Assembly (NCBI RefSeq): GCF_963974425.1
Contig: NZ_CAXBCK010000010.1
Span: forward strand, 17,561 to 81,560
DNA from: Marixanthomonas sp963974425
GTDB taxonomy: Bacteria; Bacteroidota; Bacteroidia; Flavobacteriales; Flavobacteriaceae
Direction: 5' to 3'
DNA: 64,000 nucleotides
How positions within the stretch are numbered: position 1 is the first letter of the stretch; each line of letters opens with the position of its first letter. The position numbers were made by a program, and so were the translations under genes. Positions 9,798 to 18,260 of this stretch are shown here, in pieces. The notes beneath the pieces are model-generated. The model was not told the DNA's origin. It saw only the letters and a list, made by a program, of their open reading frames with translations, and made no database searches.

Positions 9798-10322
9798 ATG
9801 AAAAACAGTACTTTACTAATTTTAGCATTACTTCTCATTCCTTTATTTACGAACGCCCAAGATGCCAATTTGGATCAACCAACTATTGCAGAATCTGATG
9901 TTCCACAAGAAGTTTTGACCAATCAAGATACATTATTTCCTAGTGGATTTATCTCTGAATGGCAGCTTCAAAAGGAATTTAATAACACTGATTCTACTGC
10001 TATACGATATATTTCAAAATTCGAAGAAAACGGAAGCTCTGGTTCTTCAGCTTCTTATCTTCCAGACGGTACCTTGATATTTCATTCAAAATATATGCAA
10101 GCAGATAATATTCCTGAAACAGTCCGGTTGAAACTTCAATTTGATTACAAAGATTTTGAAGCAGATTATGCCGATTTTATTACGGTTTATATTCAGAAAA
10201 GAGAAATTTATCGTATTCACCTCAGAAAAGATACGAGAGTTCAACATGCTTTTTACGATATAAATGGAAATCAAATTCCAGAAGAAGCACTCCCAATTGA
10301 AATAATTTTATTTGACCGCTAG
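9798..10322 (+). CDS. Hypothetical secreted protein
   Basis: 174 residues starting with a signal peptide (MKNSTLLILALLLIPLFTNA, cleavage near AQ). The mature part has beta-strand patterning and no recognised motif; a central stretch (GSSGSSASYLPDGTLIF) could be a turn between strands. It has its own promoter box at 9758 and is followed by the asnB leader region, so it is probably a single-gene transcript. Function unknown; periplasm is the likely location. Confidence 0.7.
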   Translation: MKNSTLLILALLLIPLFTNAQDANLDQPTIAESDVPQEVLTNQDTLFPSGFISEWQLQKEFNNTDSTAIRYISKFEENGSSGSSASYLPDGTLIFHSKYMQADNIPETVRLKLQFDYKDFEADYADFITVYIQKREIYRIHLRKDTRVQHAFYDINGNQIPEEALPIEIILFDR

Positions 10323-10450
10323 ACCTTTACTTTAAAGCATTTAAAAGCTATTTTTACTAAAAAAAATTAAAAATTTTACAAATAAAATTTGGAATCCTCA
10401 TTTTTTTTAATGAATATTTACAAATAATCATAAAAGACAAAACAAGTAGT

Positions 10451-10501
10451 ATGTTACTTTTCAACTTAAATAACAACAATAATAATAACCCGTTGCCGTA
10501 G
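10451..10501 (+). CDS. Asn-rich leader peptide of the asnB attenuator
   Basis: A 16-codon frame, ATG to TAG, encoding MLLFNLNNNNNNNPLP. Eight of 16 codons are Asn (AAC/AAT), seven of them consecutive at 10469-10489. It ends 24 bases before a strong intrinsic terminator and 93 bases before asnB, asparagine synthetase. Runs of the codon whose amino acid the downstream enzyme makes are the hallmark of ribosome-mediated attenuation, as in the trp and his leaders. Ribosome stalling at the Asn run during Asn-tRNA shortage would leave the downstream bases free to form the antiterminator (10503-10538). Function is inferred; the frame and codon run are plainly visible. Confidence 0.85.
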   Translation: MLLFNLNNNNNNNPLP

Positions 10502-10502
10502 C

Positions 10503-10538
10503 AAAAACTTGTCGCGATATATAGCCCGTCAGGTTTTT
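10503..10538 (+). promoter_or_regulatory. Predicted antiterminator stem of the asnB attenuator
   Basis: Bases 10503-10511 (AAAAACTTG) pair with 10530-10538 (CAGGTTTTT) in nine consecutive pairs including one U-G. A U-U mismatch follows, then two further C-G pairs (10513-10514 with 10527-10528), leaving a 12-base loop. The 3' arm overlaps the 5' arm of the terminator, so the two folds exclude each other. A ribosome at the leader stop codon (10499-10501) would cover the 5' arm and favour termination; one stalled in the Asn run would not. Confidence 0.7.
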
Positions 10539-10557
10539 TAACTTGACGGGTTTTTTT
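10525..10557 (+). terminator. Intrinsic terminator (attenuator) upstream of asnB
   Basis: Arms CCCGTCAGGTT (10525-10535) and AACTTGACGGG (10540-10550) give an 11-pair stem with one G-U and a TTTT loop, followed by seven T. It lies between the leader peptide and asnB, reading in the gene's direction, so it can stop transcription before the gene. Confidence 0.9.
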
Positions 10558-10594
10558 GTGTTTTAAAACTACTAACCAATAAAATATAGAAATT

Positions 10595-12265
10595 ATGTGT
10601 GGAATTGTATGTGCCTTTAAACTAAAAGAACCAGCAGAAGCCTTGCGTCTGCAAATTTTATCAATGAGTAAATGCATCCGCCACCGAGGGCCGGATTGGA
10701 GTGGAATTTTTGATAATGATAAAGCCATTATGGCGCACGAGCGTTTAGCAATTGTAGATCCTACTTCAGGAAAACAGCCGCTTTTCAGTAAAGACAAGAA
10801 GTTTGTATTGGCTGCCAATGGTGAAATTTATAATCACTTGGAGCTACGCAAGCAGTTTGAAGGGAAGTATGAATTTCAAACAAAATCTGATTGTGAAGTA
10901 ATCTTACCCCTTTTCAAAGAAAAAAGAGGCAAATTTTTAGATGAACTAAATGGAATCTTCGGTTTTGCCATTTATGATGTTGAAAATGATGAGTATTTAA
11001 TCGCCCGCGACCATATGGGAATCATTCCATTGTATATGGGCTGGGATCAAAATGGAACTTTTTACGTAGCTTCAGAATTAAAAGCATTGGAAGGTATCTG
11101 TACCAAAATCGAGCTCTTCCCTCCTGGTCATTACTTATACAGCAAAGAAGGCGATTTAAGAAAATGGTACACCCGCGATTGGATGGAATATGAAGCTGTA
11201 AAAGACAATGAAACTAGCATTAAAGAATTGCGTGAAGCTTTAGATGCCGCTGTGCATCGTCAATTAATGAGTGATGTGCCATACGGGGTCTTACTTTCCG
11301 GCGGATTGGATTCTTCCATCACCTCAGCTGTTGCCAAAAAATATGCAGATAAACGTATTGAAAGTGGTGATAAAGAAAATGCTTGGTATCCTAGATTACA
11401 TTCGTTTGCCATTGGATTAGAAGGAAGCCCAGATCTTGCTGCCGCTCAAAAAGTAGCCGATCATTTAGATACTGTGCATCACGAAATAAAATTTACCATT
11501 CAAGAAGGGGTTGATGCCATTCGCGATGTAATTTACCATCTAGAAACCTATGATATTACAACCATTCGAGCTTCTACACCTATGTTTTTAATGGCTCGAG
11601 CTATCAAAGCGTTAGGGATAAAAATGGTTTTAAGTGGTGAAGGAAGCGACGAAATATTTGGGGGCTATTTATACTTTCACAAAGCCCCAAACGCTGAAGA
11701 ACTTCATAAAGAAACCGTTAGAAAGCTTGATAAGCTCCATCAATACGATTGCCTTCGCGCCAATAAAAGTCTAGCTGCTTGGGGTATTGAAGGCCGTGTT
11801 CCGTTTTTAGATAAAGAATTTATGGATGTGGCAATGCGACTAAACCCTGAAGATAAAATGATCAATGGAGAGCGCATGGAAAAGTGGGTGCTGCGAAAAG
11901 CATTTGAAGATATGCTTCCCGAGAGTGTTGCTTGGCGCCAAAAAGAACAATTTAGTGATGGTGTAGGATATAGCTGGATTGACAAATTAAAAGAATTGGT
12001 AAATGAAAAAGTATCTGATGAACAAATGGAGAATGCACAGTATAAATTCCCAATACAAACTCCAACCAGCAAAGAAGAATTTTACTATCGATCTATTTTT
12101 ACAGAACACTTCCCTAGTGATACAGCTGCCTTGAGTGTTCCTTCTGTTCCTTCAGTAGCTTGTAGTAGTCCTGCAGCGTTAGAATGGGATGAAAGTTTTA
12201 AAAACATGAACGATCCTAGCGGACGAGCGGTTGCCAATGTACATAGTGATGCGTATAGCAAGTAA
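10595..12265 (+). CDS. asnB: Asparagine synthetase B (glutamine-hydrolysing)
   Basis: Makes asparagine from aspartate, ATP and glutamine. 556 residues. It starts MCGIVCAF, so Cys2 is exposed as the glutaminase nucleophile after Met removal. The N-terminal class II glutaminase domain includes RHRGPDWSG and ANGEIYNH. The synthetase domain carries the PP-loop SGGLDSS at residues 235-241 and SGEGSDEIFGGYLYFHKAP. The start is fixed by the obligatory Cys2. Expression is predicted to be controlled by the Asn leader peptide and attenuator directly upstream; a terminator follows at 12333. Confidence 0.97.
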   Translation: MCGIVCAFKLKEPAEALRLQILSMSKCIRHRGPDWSGIFDNDKAIMAHERLAIVDPTSGKQPLFSKDKKFVLAANGEIYNHLELRKQFEGKYEFQTKSDCEVILPLFKEKRGKFLDELNGIFGFAIYDVENDEYLIARDHMGIIPLYMGWDQNGTFYVASELKALEGICTKIELFPPGHYLYSKEGDLRKWYTRDWMEYEAVKDNETSIKELREALDAAVHRQLMSDVPYGVLLSGGLDSSITSAVAKKYADKRIESGDKENAWYPRLHSFAIGLEGSPDLAAAQKVADHLDTVHHEIKFTIQEGVDAIRDVIYHLETYDITTIRASTPMFLMARAIKALGIKMVLSGEGSDEIFGGYLYFHKAPNAEELHKETVRKLDKLHQYDCLRANKSLAAWGIEGRVPFLDKEFMDVAMRLNPEDKMINGERMEKWVLRKAFEDMLPESVAWRQKEQFSDGVGYSWIDKLKELVNEKVSDEQMENAQYKFPIQTPTSKEEFYYRSIFTEHFPSDTAALSVPSVPSVACSSPAALEWDESFKNMNDPSGRAVANVHSDAYSK

Positions 12266-12332
12266 TCATTTTTTGAAGCTATTAATTTAACAAAAAGCTC
12301 TTTGGTTGCTAATTTAGCGTTAAATAACTTTT

Positions 12333-12363
12333 AAACGTCTCGGTCTCATCGAGGCGTTTTTTT
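12333..12363 (+). terminator. Intrinsic terminator after asnB
   Basis: Arms AAACGTCTCG (12333-12342) and CGAGGCGTTT (12350-12359), one T-G pair, 7-base loop, then a T run to 12363. It lies 67 bases after the asnB stop. Confidence 0.85.
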
Positions 12364-12415
12364 ATCTTATGCTTAGATAGAATTATTAATAATATATCAA
12401 GCAATAAGAAAAAGA

Positions 12416-14254
12416 ATGGAGGTATCTGAAACTTCAAAAAAAACAGAACAAATTTTAAACGATTTAACCCCTGGCGAACGCACCGTTTGTCCATTGCCAC
12501 ATGACGGTTATTTATTTTTAGAGCACGATGTACCATCCTTACTTATTTATAGAAAAAAACCAGATGATAAAGCTACTTTGCGATTGGCTCGAAGTGGGGC
12601 TTCTTATTTAATTATTGGAGAGGAAAATTTTAGTTTTTTTCAAGAGTTTATCTCAAACCTCACTGAGAAAATGGCGGCGAAATTTGGCTCTTTTATTCTG
12701 TTAGAAGTTTTCAGCGGAGAAACTAATAGCATCGAATTTGTAATTCGAGGTCCTTCACATAAATTACCGGTTTCGTTAGATGTATTAAAGGACGAGCTCT
12801 GTAAAATTCCGAGTAGAAAGTATAACGTACAACTAGACGCAAGGATTGAACAAACCAAACAACGTCAACTCGAAGAGTTAACGCCTCTTTTCAGTATTGA
12901 GGATATAAAATCAAAGGGTGGTACATTGATTGGGCTGGAAGTACCACCGGTTTACAGGAATGCCGATGATAATGTGTATCCTGTTTACTTTAGGAAATTT
13001 AGAGATAGTTTTATTCAAGCCATTCAAAAAGCAATTTTTGAATTTGTGAGAGTACAGACAACTTCAAAACTGGTTAATTACCATGCTTTAGGAAAACGAG
13101 ATATTCATCGTGAAGTATTTAAAATTGACAAACAACTTACCGAAATTGAATCCAGTTACCAATTTTTACTGTTAGTAGCCCCGGTAAATATTCAAGCCCT
13201 TAGAGAACGGTTTTTTGAAACCAATTTTGAAGAAATAAATAAATACCACTATCGGTTACTTCCTGTAGATCCAGATATACTAAAGCGTAAATTATACAAC
13301 TTACGGATTGATGAAATTGATGACCCCGCTCTTTCCTATCTCTTTGATGAAAAAAGAGAAGAAATAGATCATCAACTTACGATGTTGAAAGAACGCGATT
13401 CAAAAAATTTCTTTTACAGCAGTGTACGTTTATATAAAGGTCTTGAAAAAAATGTTTTAACCGAAGCTAAGCTTATTCTTCAAAATATTTCTGAAGACCA
13501 TACACAAGAAGAGAGGCTCCTCATTAGTGCTAAAGATTTTGCTAAAATAGCCGAAAAAGAATTTGAATATTTTAGAAGACAATCACCAGATTATAAAGGG
13601 AAAATTCACATTCGGGATGATGTGAATATTATGATGGTTTCGCAAGGTGAATTGTATTTGCCTTCAGATTATAAAATGACAAAAAATGGTGCTGCGGCAT
13701 TATTACAGCACGAAATTGGTACTCATGCCTTAACATATTATAATGGAAGCCAACAGTCATTAAGCCAAATGGCGGCTGGTTTTGCCGACTATGATGCCTT
13801 ACAGGAAGGAATTGCAGTACTTTCAGAATATTTAATTGGTGGTTTATCTAGTAACCGACTTCGAGTATTGGCTGGACGGGTAGTAGCAGGAGAGGCCTTA
13901 TTAGATGGGGCAGATTTTAAACAAGTTTTCAGTTTGTTACATACAAACCACGGATTTTCAAAAGAACCTGCTTTTAATATTACCTCTAGAATGTTTCAAG
14001 GAGGCGGATTTTTAAAAGATATTATTTACTTAAAAGGACTGGTAGAGCTTCGCGATTATTTAGTTGACGGCGGGGAACTTGAACCACTCTTAGCTGGAAA
14101 GTTTGCTTTAAAACACGTTAATGTGATTAAAGATTTAACTGATAGGGGACTTTTAACACCACCTAAATTAAAACCTAGGTATTTAGAACAAAAAGACTTT
14201 AAACAAAAAATTGATAAACTTAAACAAGGGTTAGCCCTTTCTAAAATGATATAA
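12416..14254 (+). CDS. QEGLA-motif metallopeptidase (DUF1704 / MATCAP-like)
   Basis: 612 residues. The C-terminal half carries the zinc motif HEIGTH (His432-His437) and the family motif QEGIA (from Gln463) followed by EYL. These are the marks of TIGR02421/DUF1704, annotated as flavohemoglobin expression-modulating QEGLA motif protein. The vertebrate relative MATCAP is a tyrosine carboxypeptidase acting on tubulin. The N-terminal 400 residues are family-specific, and there is no signal peptide. It opens an operon: three bases separate it from the ATP-grasp gene. The bacterial substrate is unknown; removal of a C-terminal residue added by the neighbouring ligase is an inference. Confidence 0.85.
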   Translation: MEVSETSKKTEQILNDLTPGERTVCPLPHDGYLFLEHDVPSLLIYRKKPDDKATLRLARSGASYLIIGEENFSFFQEFISNLTEKMAAKFGSFILLEVFSGETNSIEFVIRGPSHKLPVSLDVLKDELCKIPSRKYNVQLDARIEQTKQRQLEELTPLFSIEDIKSKGGTLIGLEVPPVYRNADDNVYPVYFRKFRDSFIQAIQKAIFEFVRVQTTSKLVNYHALGKRDIHREVFKIDKQLTEIESSYQFLLLVAPVNIQALRERFFETNFEEINKYHYRLLPVDPDILKRKLYNLRIDEIDDPALSYLFDEKREEIDHQLTMLKERDSKNFFYSSVRLYKGLEKNVLTEAKLILQNISEDHTQEERLLISAKDFAKIAEKEFEYFRRQSPDYKGKIHIRDDVNIMMVSQGELYLPSDYKMTKNGAAALLQHEIGTHALTYYNGSQQSLSQMAAGFADYDALQEGIAVLSEYLIGGLSSNRLRVLAGRVVAGEALLDGADFKQVFSLLHTNHGFSKEPAFNITSRMFQGGGFLKDIIYLKGLVELRDYLVDGGELEPLLAGKFALKHVNVIKDLTDRGLLTPPKLKPRYLEQKDFKQKIDKLKQGLALSKMI

Positions 14255-14257
14255 AAA

Positions 14258-15310
14258 ATGAAAATATGTTTTGTAATTAGTGATATAGAATCTGAAGCCA
14301 TTGGGACTTCGGTAGTATTAATGAAAAAAGCACATGAGAGAGGGCACGACTTGTACGTGATGAGTGTGGGTGATTTTATATTTCACCACGATAAACCTAT
14401 TAGTTTACGCTGTAAAAAGGTACCAAAAACCCCCAAGTCTAGAACCGTAGATAAGTTCTGGGAACGCGTGCAAGATGAAGAATTGAAATATAAAGTGATA
14501 AGCAGTTCTGACCTTGATGTCCTTTTTCTTCGGAATAATCCAACGGAAGAAGCCGACGATAGACATTGGGCCGAACATAGTGGAATTGCATTTGCACGTA
14601 TGATTCAACAAAGTGGCGTTCTAGTATTAAACGATGCTTTCGCCATGTCTCACGCTTTTATTGACAAACTATATTTTGAAGAGTTACCTTCTATTATAAA
14701 GCCAAATAGCTTAATTAGCCGAAACAAAGAAGACTTATTGAAATTTTGGAAAGACAACGGTAAAAAGATGGTTTTAAAACCCTTGGAAGGTTCAGGAGGT
14801 CAAAATGTATATTTAATTGATAAAGACAAGAAAAACCTCAACCAAATTATAGAAACTATTACAGAAAAAGGATACGTCATTGCGCAAGAATTTTTGCCTG
14901 AAGTTTCAAAAGGAGATGTGCGCGTCATTTTAATGAACGGAAAAATTTTAGAAGAAGATGGTGAACAAGCTGTAATAAGAAGGGTTAACAAAGATGATTC
15001 AGAATTTAGAAGTAATCTTGCTCTTGGTGCCAAAGCTGAAAAAGCAAAGCTAACCCCAGAAATGCAGCGCATTGTTGATGTGACTGCGCCTAAATTAATA
15101 AAAGATGGGCTCTTTTTTGTGGGGCTGGATATTGTGAAAGATAAGCTCATTGAAATAAATGTATTAAGCCCTGGTGGTTTAGACTATTGCCAAGACATTG
15201 GTCTTCCCGCTTTTACGGATACTGTAATTGAAGCTATTGAACGAAAAATGGAGTATAAAAAGTACTATGAAACTAACTTATCCAATAGAGAGTTAGCCAC
15301 GATGGATTAG
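14258..15310 (+). CDS. ATP-grasp ligase, glutathione-synthetase-like
   Basis: 350 residues resembling the GshB fold: an N-terminal Rossmann-like lobe with a glycine-rich start region (SDIESEAIGTSVVL), the ATP-grasp loop KPLEGSGGQNVYLID, and a late metal/ATP segment FVGLDIVKDKLIEINVLSPG. Such enzymes join a carboxylate to an amine through an acyl-phosphate. No gshA partner lies nearby, and the neighbours are a QEGLA peptidase (3-base gap) and an AstE-like deacylase, so a dedicated small-molecule or peptide-tail ligase is as likely as glutathione synthesis. Substrate unknown. Confidence 0.85.
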   Translation: MKICFVISDIESEAIGTSVVLMKKAHERGHDLYVMSVGDFIFHHDKPISLRCKKVPKTPKSRTVDKFWERVQDEELKYKVISSSDLDVLFLRNNPTEEADDRHWAEHSGIAFARMIQQSGVLVLNDAFAMSHAFIDKLYFEELPSIIKPNSLISRNKEDLLKFWKDNGKKMVLKPLEGSGGQNVYLIDKDKKNLNQIIETITEKGYVIAQEFLPEVSKGDVRVILMNGKILEEDGEQAVIRRVNKDDSEFRSNLALGAKAEKAKLTPEMQRIVDVTAPKLIKDGLFFVGLDIVKDKLIEINVLSPGGLDYCQDIGLPAFTDTVIEAIERKMEYKKYYETNLSNRELATMD

Positions 15311-15362
15311 AAACGCAGTAGGCAAAATTTAGTAATAGTTTTTTAATTTAAAAACATATATT

Positions 15363-16259
15363 TTGAAGAAAGACATTCCAAGAATAATAGGAAAATACAG
15401 TAGTAACAATAAAGGACCTCTGCTATTTGTTACCGCAGGTATACACGGTAACGAACCTAGCGGAATTATTGCTCTTGAAAAGGTTTTTGCCGAACTTTCA
15501 GTTGCAAAACCTGACATTAAAGGGACTATTATCGGTGTTTCTGGTAATAATGAAGCTTTAAACAAAGAGGTTCGTTTTATTGACGAAGATTTAAACCGCA
15601 CGTGGACGAAAGATACTATTGAGAACCATATTACAGACACCAATGAAAAAGAGGAAATGTTCAGTATTATTGAAGTGCTGAATAACTATCCCGCTTCAGA
15701 GTATACAAAGCGCTATTTTTTAGATTGCCACACTACGTCATCAGATAGTTTACCGTATGCTTCGGTGCAAGATGTACACGATAACGATAGTTGGGCGCAC
15801 CACTTCCCTACTCACATAATTAGAGGGTTTTCAGATATTGTTTATGGAACTACAGATGGGTATATGAGCCGACAAGGTTTAACCGGTTTTGTATTGGAAG
15901 CTGGACAACATGATGACCCAGAATCAATCATAAATCATGAAGGTACCATTTGGATTGCATTACAAGAAGCTTGTGATTTAGATTTAAATAAACTTTCAAA
16001 GTTTCCCGAATCAGTTTCAAAACTCCAGAAACAAAAAGAAAATCAAAAAACATTTGAAATTGAATACCGCCACGGACTTAAAGACGATGACACCTTTTCT
16101 ATGGAACCGGGTTATAAAAATTTTCAGCAAATCAAAAAGGGTGAGTTATTAGCGCATCATAATGGTAAACCTGTTACAAGTGAATGGGAGGCCTATATTT
16201 TCATGCCACTATATCAAAAGCAAGGCAATGATGGTTTTTTTGTGGTAAAAGAGGTATAG
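15363..16259 (+). CDS. AstE / aspartoacylase family zinc hydrolase
   Basis: 298 residues, TTG start (no in-frame ATG before the conserved region). The zinc ligands of the M14-like succinylglutamate desuccinylase/aspartoacylase family are visible: GIHGNEPSG (His and Glu) and LDCHTTSSD (His), with the likely catalytic Glu in FVLEAGQHDDPES. The C-terminal 70 residues form a beta domain (EPGYKNFQQIKKGELLAHHN). The family cleaves N-acyl amino acids or terminal amides. It lies 52 bases after the ATP-grasp gene and is probably in the same operon. No arginine succinyltransferase genes are near, so arginine catabolism is not implied. Confidence 0.85.
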   Translation: MKKDIPRIIGKYSSNNKGPLLFVTAGIHGNEPSGIIALEKVFAELSVAKPDIKGTIIGVSGNNEALNKEVRFIDEDLNRTWTKDTIENHITDTNEKEEMFSIIEVLNNYPASEYTKRYFLDCHTTSSDSLPYASVQDVHDNDSWAHHFPTHIIRGFSDIVYGTTDGYMSRQGLTGFVLEAGQHDDPESIINHEGTIWIALQEACDLDLNKLSKFPESVSKLQKQKENQKTFEIEYRHGLKDDDTFSMEPGYKNFQQIKKGELLAHHNGKPVTSEWEAYIFMPLYQKQGNDGFFVVKEV

Positions 16260-16397
16260 TTTTAGCCTAACATTGTTTCTCTGTATTCTTTATACAATTT
16301 AAAAGAAAAAACTGGGTTATAATCTTGTGTTGCATTTATAACCTTTATCTTGCACTTTTTAGTCCCAAAAATTAATAATTTCAATAATTAATAGAGA

Positions 16398-17369
16398 ATG
16401 GATTTTACAAACCCGTTAGTATATGGGGTACCTTGTTTTTTAGGATTTATTGCATTAGAACTTTCTTATAGTAAGGTTTTCGATGATAAAAGCCTTTATA
16501 AATGGAAAGACTTTTTCTCAAGTTTATCGCTTGGTATTGGTTCTGCTATTTTAGGAGCGCTGATTAAAACGGTTTCTATTATCCTCGTTTTTAATTTTGC
16601 GTATGATATTTTTAATCCTGTTGTAGATGGAGTTCGCACCAACATTATGGGGTACGAATCTTTTGGATATGCTTGGTATGTTTGGATAATCTGCATGTTG
16701 TTAGATGATTTTACTTACTATTGGTTTCATAGACAAAACCATATGGTTCGTTTTCTTTGGGCAGCACATATTGTTCATCACTCATCCGATAATTTTAATT
16801 TGGGGACTGCAGTCAGAAACGGTTGGTTCACCATATTGTACAAACCGTTTTTCTATGTTTGGATTGTCATCATCGGCTTTCCACCAGAAATGCTAGTAGT
16901 TTGCTTAGGTATTGAAGCATTGTGGCAGTTTCAGTTGCACACCAAATACATCAAAAAATTAGGTTTTATTGAAAAGTTCATCAACACCCATACGATGCAC
17001 CAAGTACATCATGCTTGCAACATTGAGTATATGGATAAAAACCATGGTGGTATTTTAAATGCTTTTGATAGGATATTTGGTACTTGGAAAGAACTAGACG
17101 AGGATATCAATATTCAATACGGTGTTTCTACCCCACCAAATTCTTACAATCTCTACGTAATATTAATGCACGAATACCAAAACATTTGGCAGGATATGAA
17201 GAAATCTAGCAATTGGTATCACAAGTTTATGTACGCTTTTGGCCCTCCGGGTTGGAGCCATGATGGCAGTACCTTAACGGTAAAGCAAATTCGCAAAGAA
17301 ATGGCCAAGGAAAAGCTGGAAGCAAAAATTAATGAGGATAAAAAAGAAAAAGAGTTAAAGGTTGCCTAG
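16398..17369 (+). CDS. Sterol desaturase / fatty acid hydroxylase family membrane enzyme
   Basis: 323 residues with about five hydrophobic segments and the three histidine boxes of the di-iron superfamily: HRQNH, HIVHHSS, and HTMHQVHH. These enzymes hydroxylate or desaturate lipids at the membrane using O2. The C-terminus is lysine/glutamate-rich and cytosolic. The gene stands 138 bases after the QEGLA operon, ends three bases from the convergent menB stop, and shares a terminator hairpin with it. The lipid substrate cannot be told from sequence. Confidence 0.88.
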   Translation: MDFTNPLVYGVPCFLGFIALELSYSKVFDDKSLYKWKDFFSSLSLGIGSAILGALIKTVSIILVFNFAYDIFNPVVDGVRTNIMGYESFGYAWYVWIICMLLDDFTYYWFHRQNHMVRFLWAAHIVHHSSDNFNLGTAVRNGWFTILYKPFFYVWIVIIGFPPEMLVVCLGIEALWQFQLHTKYIKKLGFIEKFINTHTMHQVHHACNIEYMDKNHGGILNAFDRIFGTWKELDEDINIQYGVSTPPNSYNLYVILMHEYQNIWQDMKKSSNWYHKFMYAFGPPGWSHDGSTLTVKQIRKEMAKEKLEAKINEDKKEKELKVA

Positions 17370-17383
17370 TTTTTAAGGCAACC
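17360..17383. terminator. Bidirectional terminator overlapping both stop codons
   Basis: Arms GGTTGCCT (17360-17367) and AGGCAACC (17376-17383), 8-base loop. A T-rich tail follows on the plus side (ACTTTTT) and on the minus side (CTTTAACTCTTTTT). It serves the desaturase and menB and lies inside the last codons of both. Confidence 0.7.
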
Positions 17384-18212
17384 ACTTTTTATCAAAGTTC
17401 GGCTTTCTTTTTTCTAAAAAAGCATCTCGGCCTTCTTTTGCTTCTTCTGTCATATATGCTAAACGTGTGGCTTCTCCTGCAAATACTTGTTGACCAACCA
17501 TTCCGTCATCGGTTAGGTTCATTGCAAATTTCAGCATTTTTATAGAAGTTGGTGATTTACCTAATACTTCTTGTGCCCATTCGTAGGCAGTTTGCTCCAA
17601 TTCGTCATGCGGGATTACGGCATTTACCATACCCATTTCAAAAGCTTCTTGTGCGCTGTAATTTCTTCCGAGGAAAAAGATTTCACGTGCTTTTTTCTGC
17701 CCTACCATTTTAGCTAAATAAGCACTTCCGTAGCCTCCGTCAAAACTGGTTACATCGGCATCGGTTTGTTTAAATATAGCGTGTTCTTTACTAGCTAATG
17801 TCATATCACAAACTACGTGTAAGCTATGACCACCACCTACAGCCCAACCAGGGACTACACAAATAACAGCCTTAGGCATAAAACGAATTAACCGTTGAAC
17901 TTCTAGTATATTTAACCTGTGATATCCATCTTCACCCACATAACCTTGTTGCCCGCGTGCTTTTTGATCACCTCCACTACAAAAACTATACACACCATCT
18001 CTAGAAGAAGGCCCTTCAGCAGACAGTAAAACCACACCAATACTGGTATCTTCTTGTGCATCGTGAAAAGCATCGAGTAACTCGGAAGTGGTTTTAGGTC
18101 GAAATGCGTTACGAACATCAGGGCGGTTAAAAGCGATTCGGGCTACGCCATTTGACTTTTTATAGGTAATATCTGAATATTCTTTAGCTGTTTTCCAGTT
18201 GGGTGTGTTCAT
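17373..18212 (-). CDS. menB: 1,4-dihydroxy-2-naphthoyl-CoA synthase MenB
   Basis: Ring-closing enzyme of menaquinone synthesis, converting o-succinylbenzoyl-CoA to DHNA-CoA. 279 residues of the crotonase fold: NRPDVRNAFRPKT, the MenB-type FCSGGDQKARG loop, PGWAVGGGHSLHVVCDMTLA (oxyanion region), TDADVTSFDGGYGSAYLAK with the conserved Asp, and the family C-terminus FLEKRKPNFDKKWLP. It is unlinked to menI-menF-menD, which lie about 3 kb away. A TATCTTTA box (18230-18237), a variant of the -7 consensus, sits 17 bases upstream of the start. Confidence 0.96.
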   Translation of the reverse strand: MNTPNWKTAKEYSDITYKKSNGVARIAFNRPDVRNAFRPKTTSELLDAFHDAQEDTSIGVVLLSAEGPSSRDGVYSFCSGGDQKARGQQGYVGEDGYHRLNILEVQRLIRFMPKAVICVVPGWAVGGGHSLHVVCDMTLASKEHAIFKQTDADVTSFDGGYGSAYLAKMVGQKKAREIFFLGRNYSAQEAFEMGMVNAVIPHDELEQTAYEWAQEVLGKSPTSIKMLKFAMNLTDDGMVGQQVFAGEATRLAYMTEEAKEGRDAFLEKRKPNFDKKWLP

Positions 18213-18229
18213 ATTTTATATTTTTACGG

Positions 18230-18237
18230 TAAAGATA
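18230..18237 (-). promoter_or_regulatory. Probable -7 box of menB (TATCTTTA variant)
   Basis: TATCTTTA on the minus strand, one base off TAnnTTTG. The identical octamer occurs before the M16 gene (56093-56100) and the DUF2891 gene (53109-53116). Confidence 0.4.
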
Positions 18238-18242
18238 CTAAT

Positions 18243-18260
18243 TTAGTCGTGTCCGACTAA
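18243..18260. promoter_or_regulatory. Inverted repeat between menB and the papain-like peptidase gene
   Basis: TTAGTCG and CGACTAA, seven perfect pairs around TGTC. The half-site GACTAA recurs once more about 40 bases on (TTAGACTAAG), and a second palindrome (AGCGCTGCGCT) lies between. The site could be an operator for either divergent gene; no T run follows. Confidence 0.4.

Noticed and set aside
10357..10818. 153-residue minus-strand frame over the asnB leader and gene start
   Set aside because: It lies antisense to the leader peptide, the attenuator and conserved asnB codons. It has no independent support.
12309..12536. 75-residue minus-strand frame across the asnB terminator
   Set aside because: It reads through a terminator hairpin and antisense into the QEGLA gene. 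No supporting signal.
14258..15310. Calling the ATP-grasp gene gshB
   Set aside because: Fold-level likeness only. No gshA is nearby and the neighbours suggest another substrate, so no gene symbol is given.
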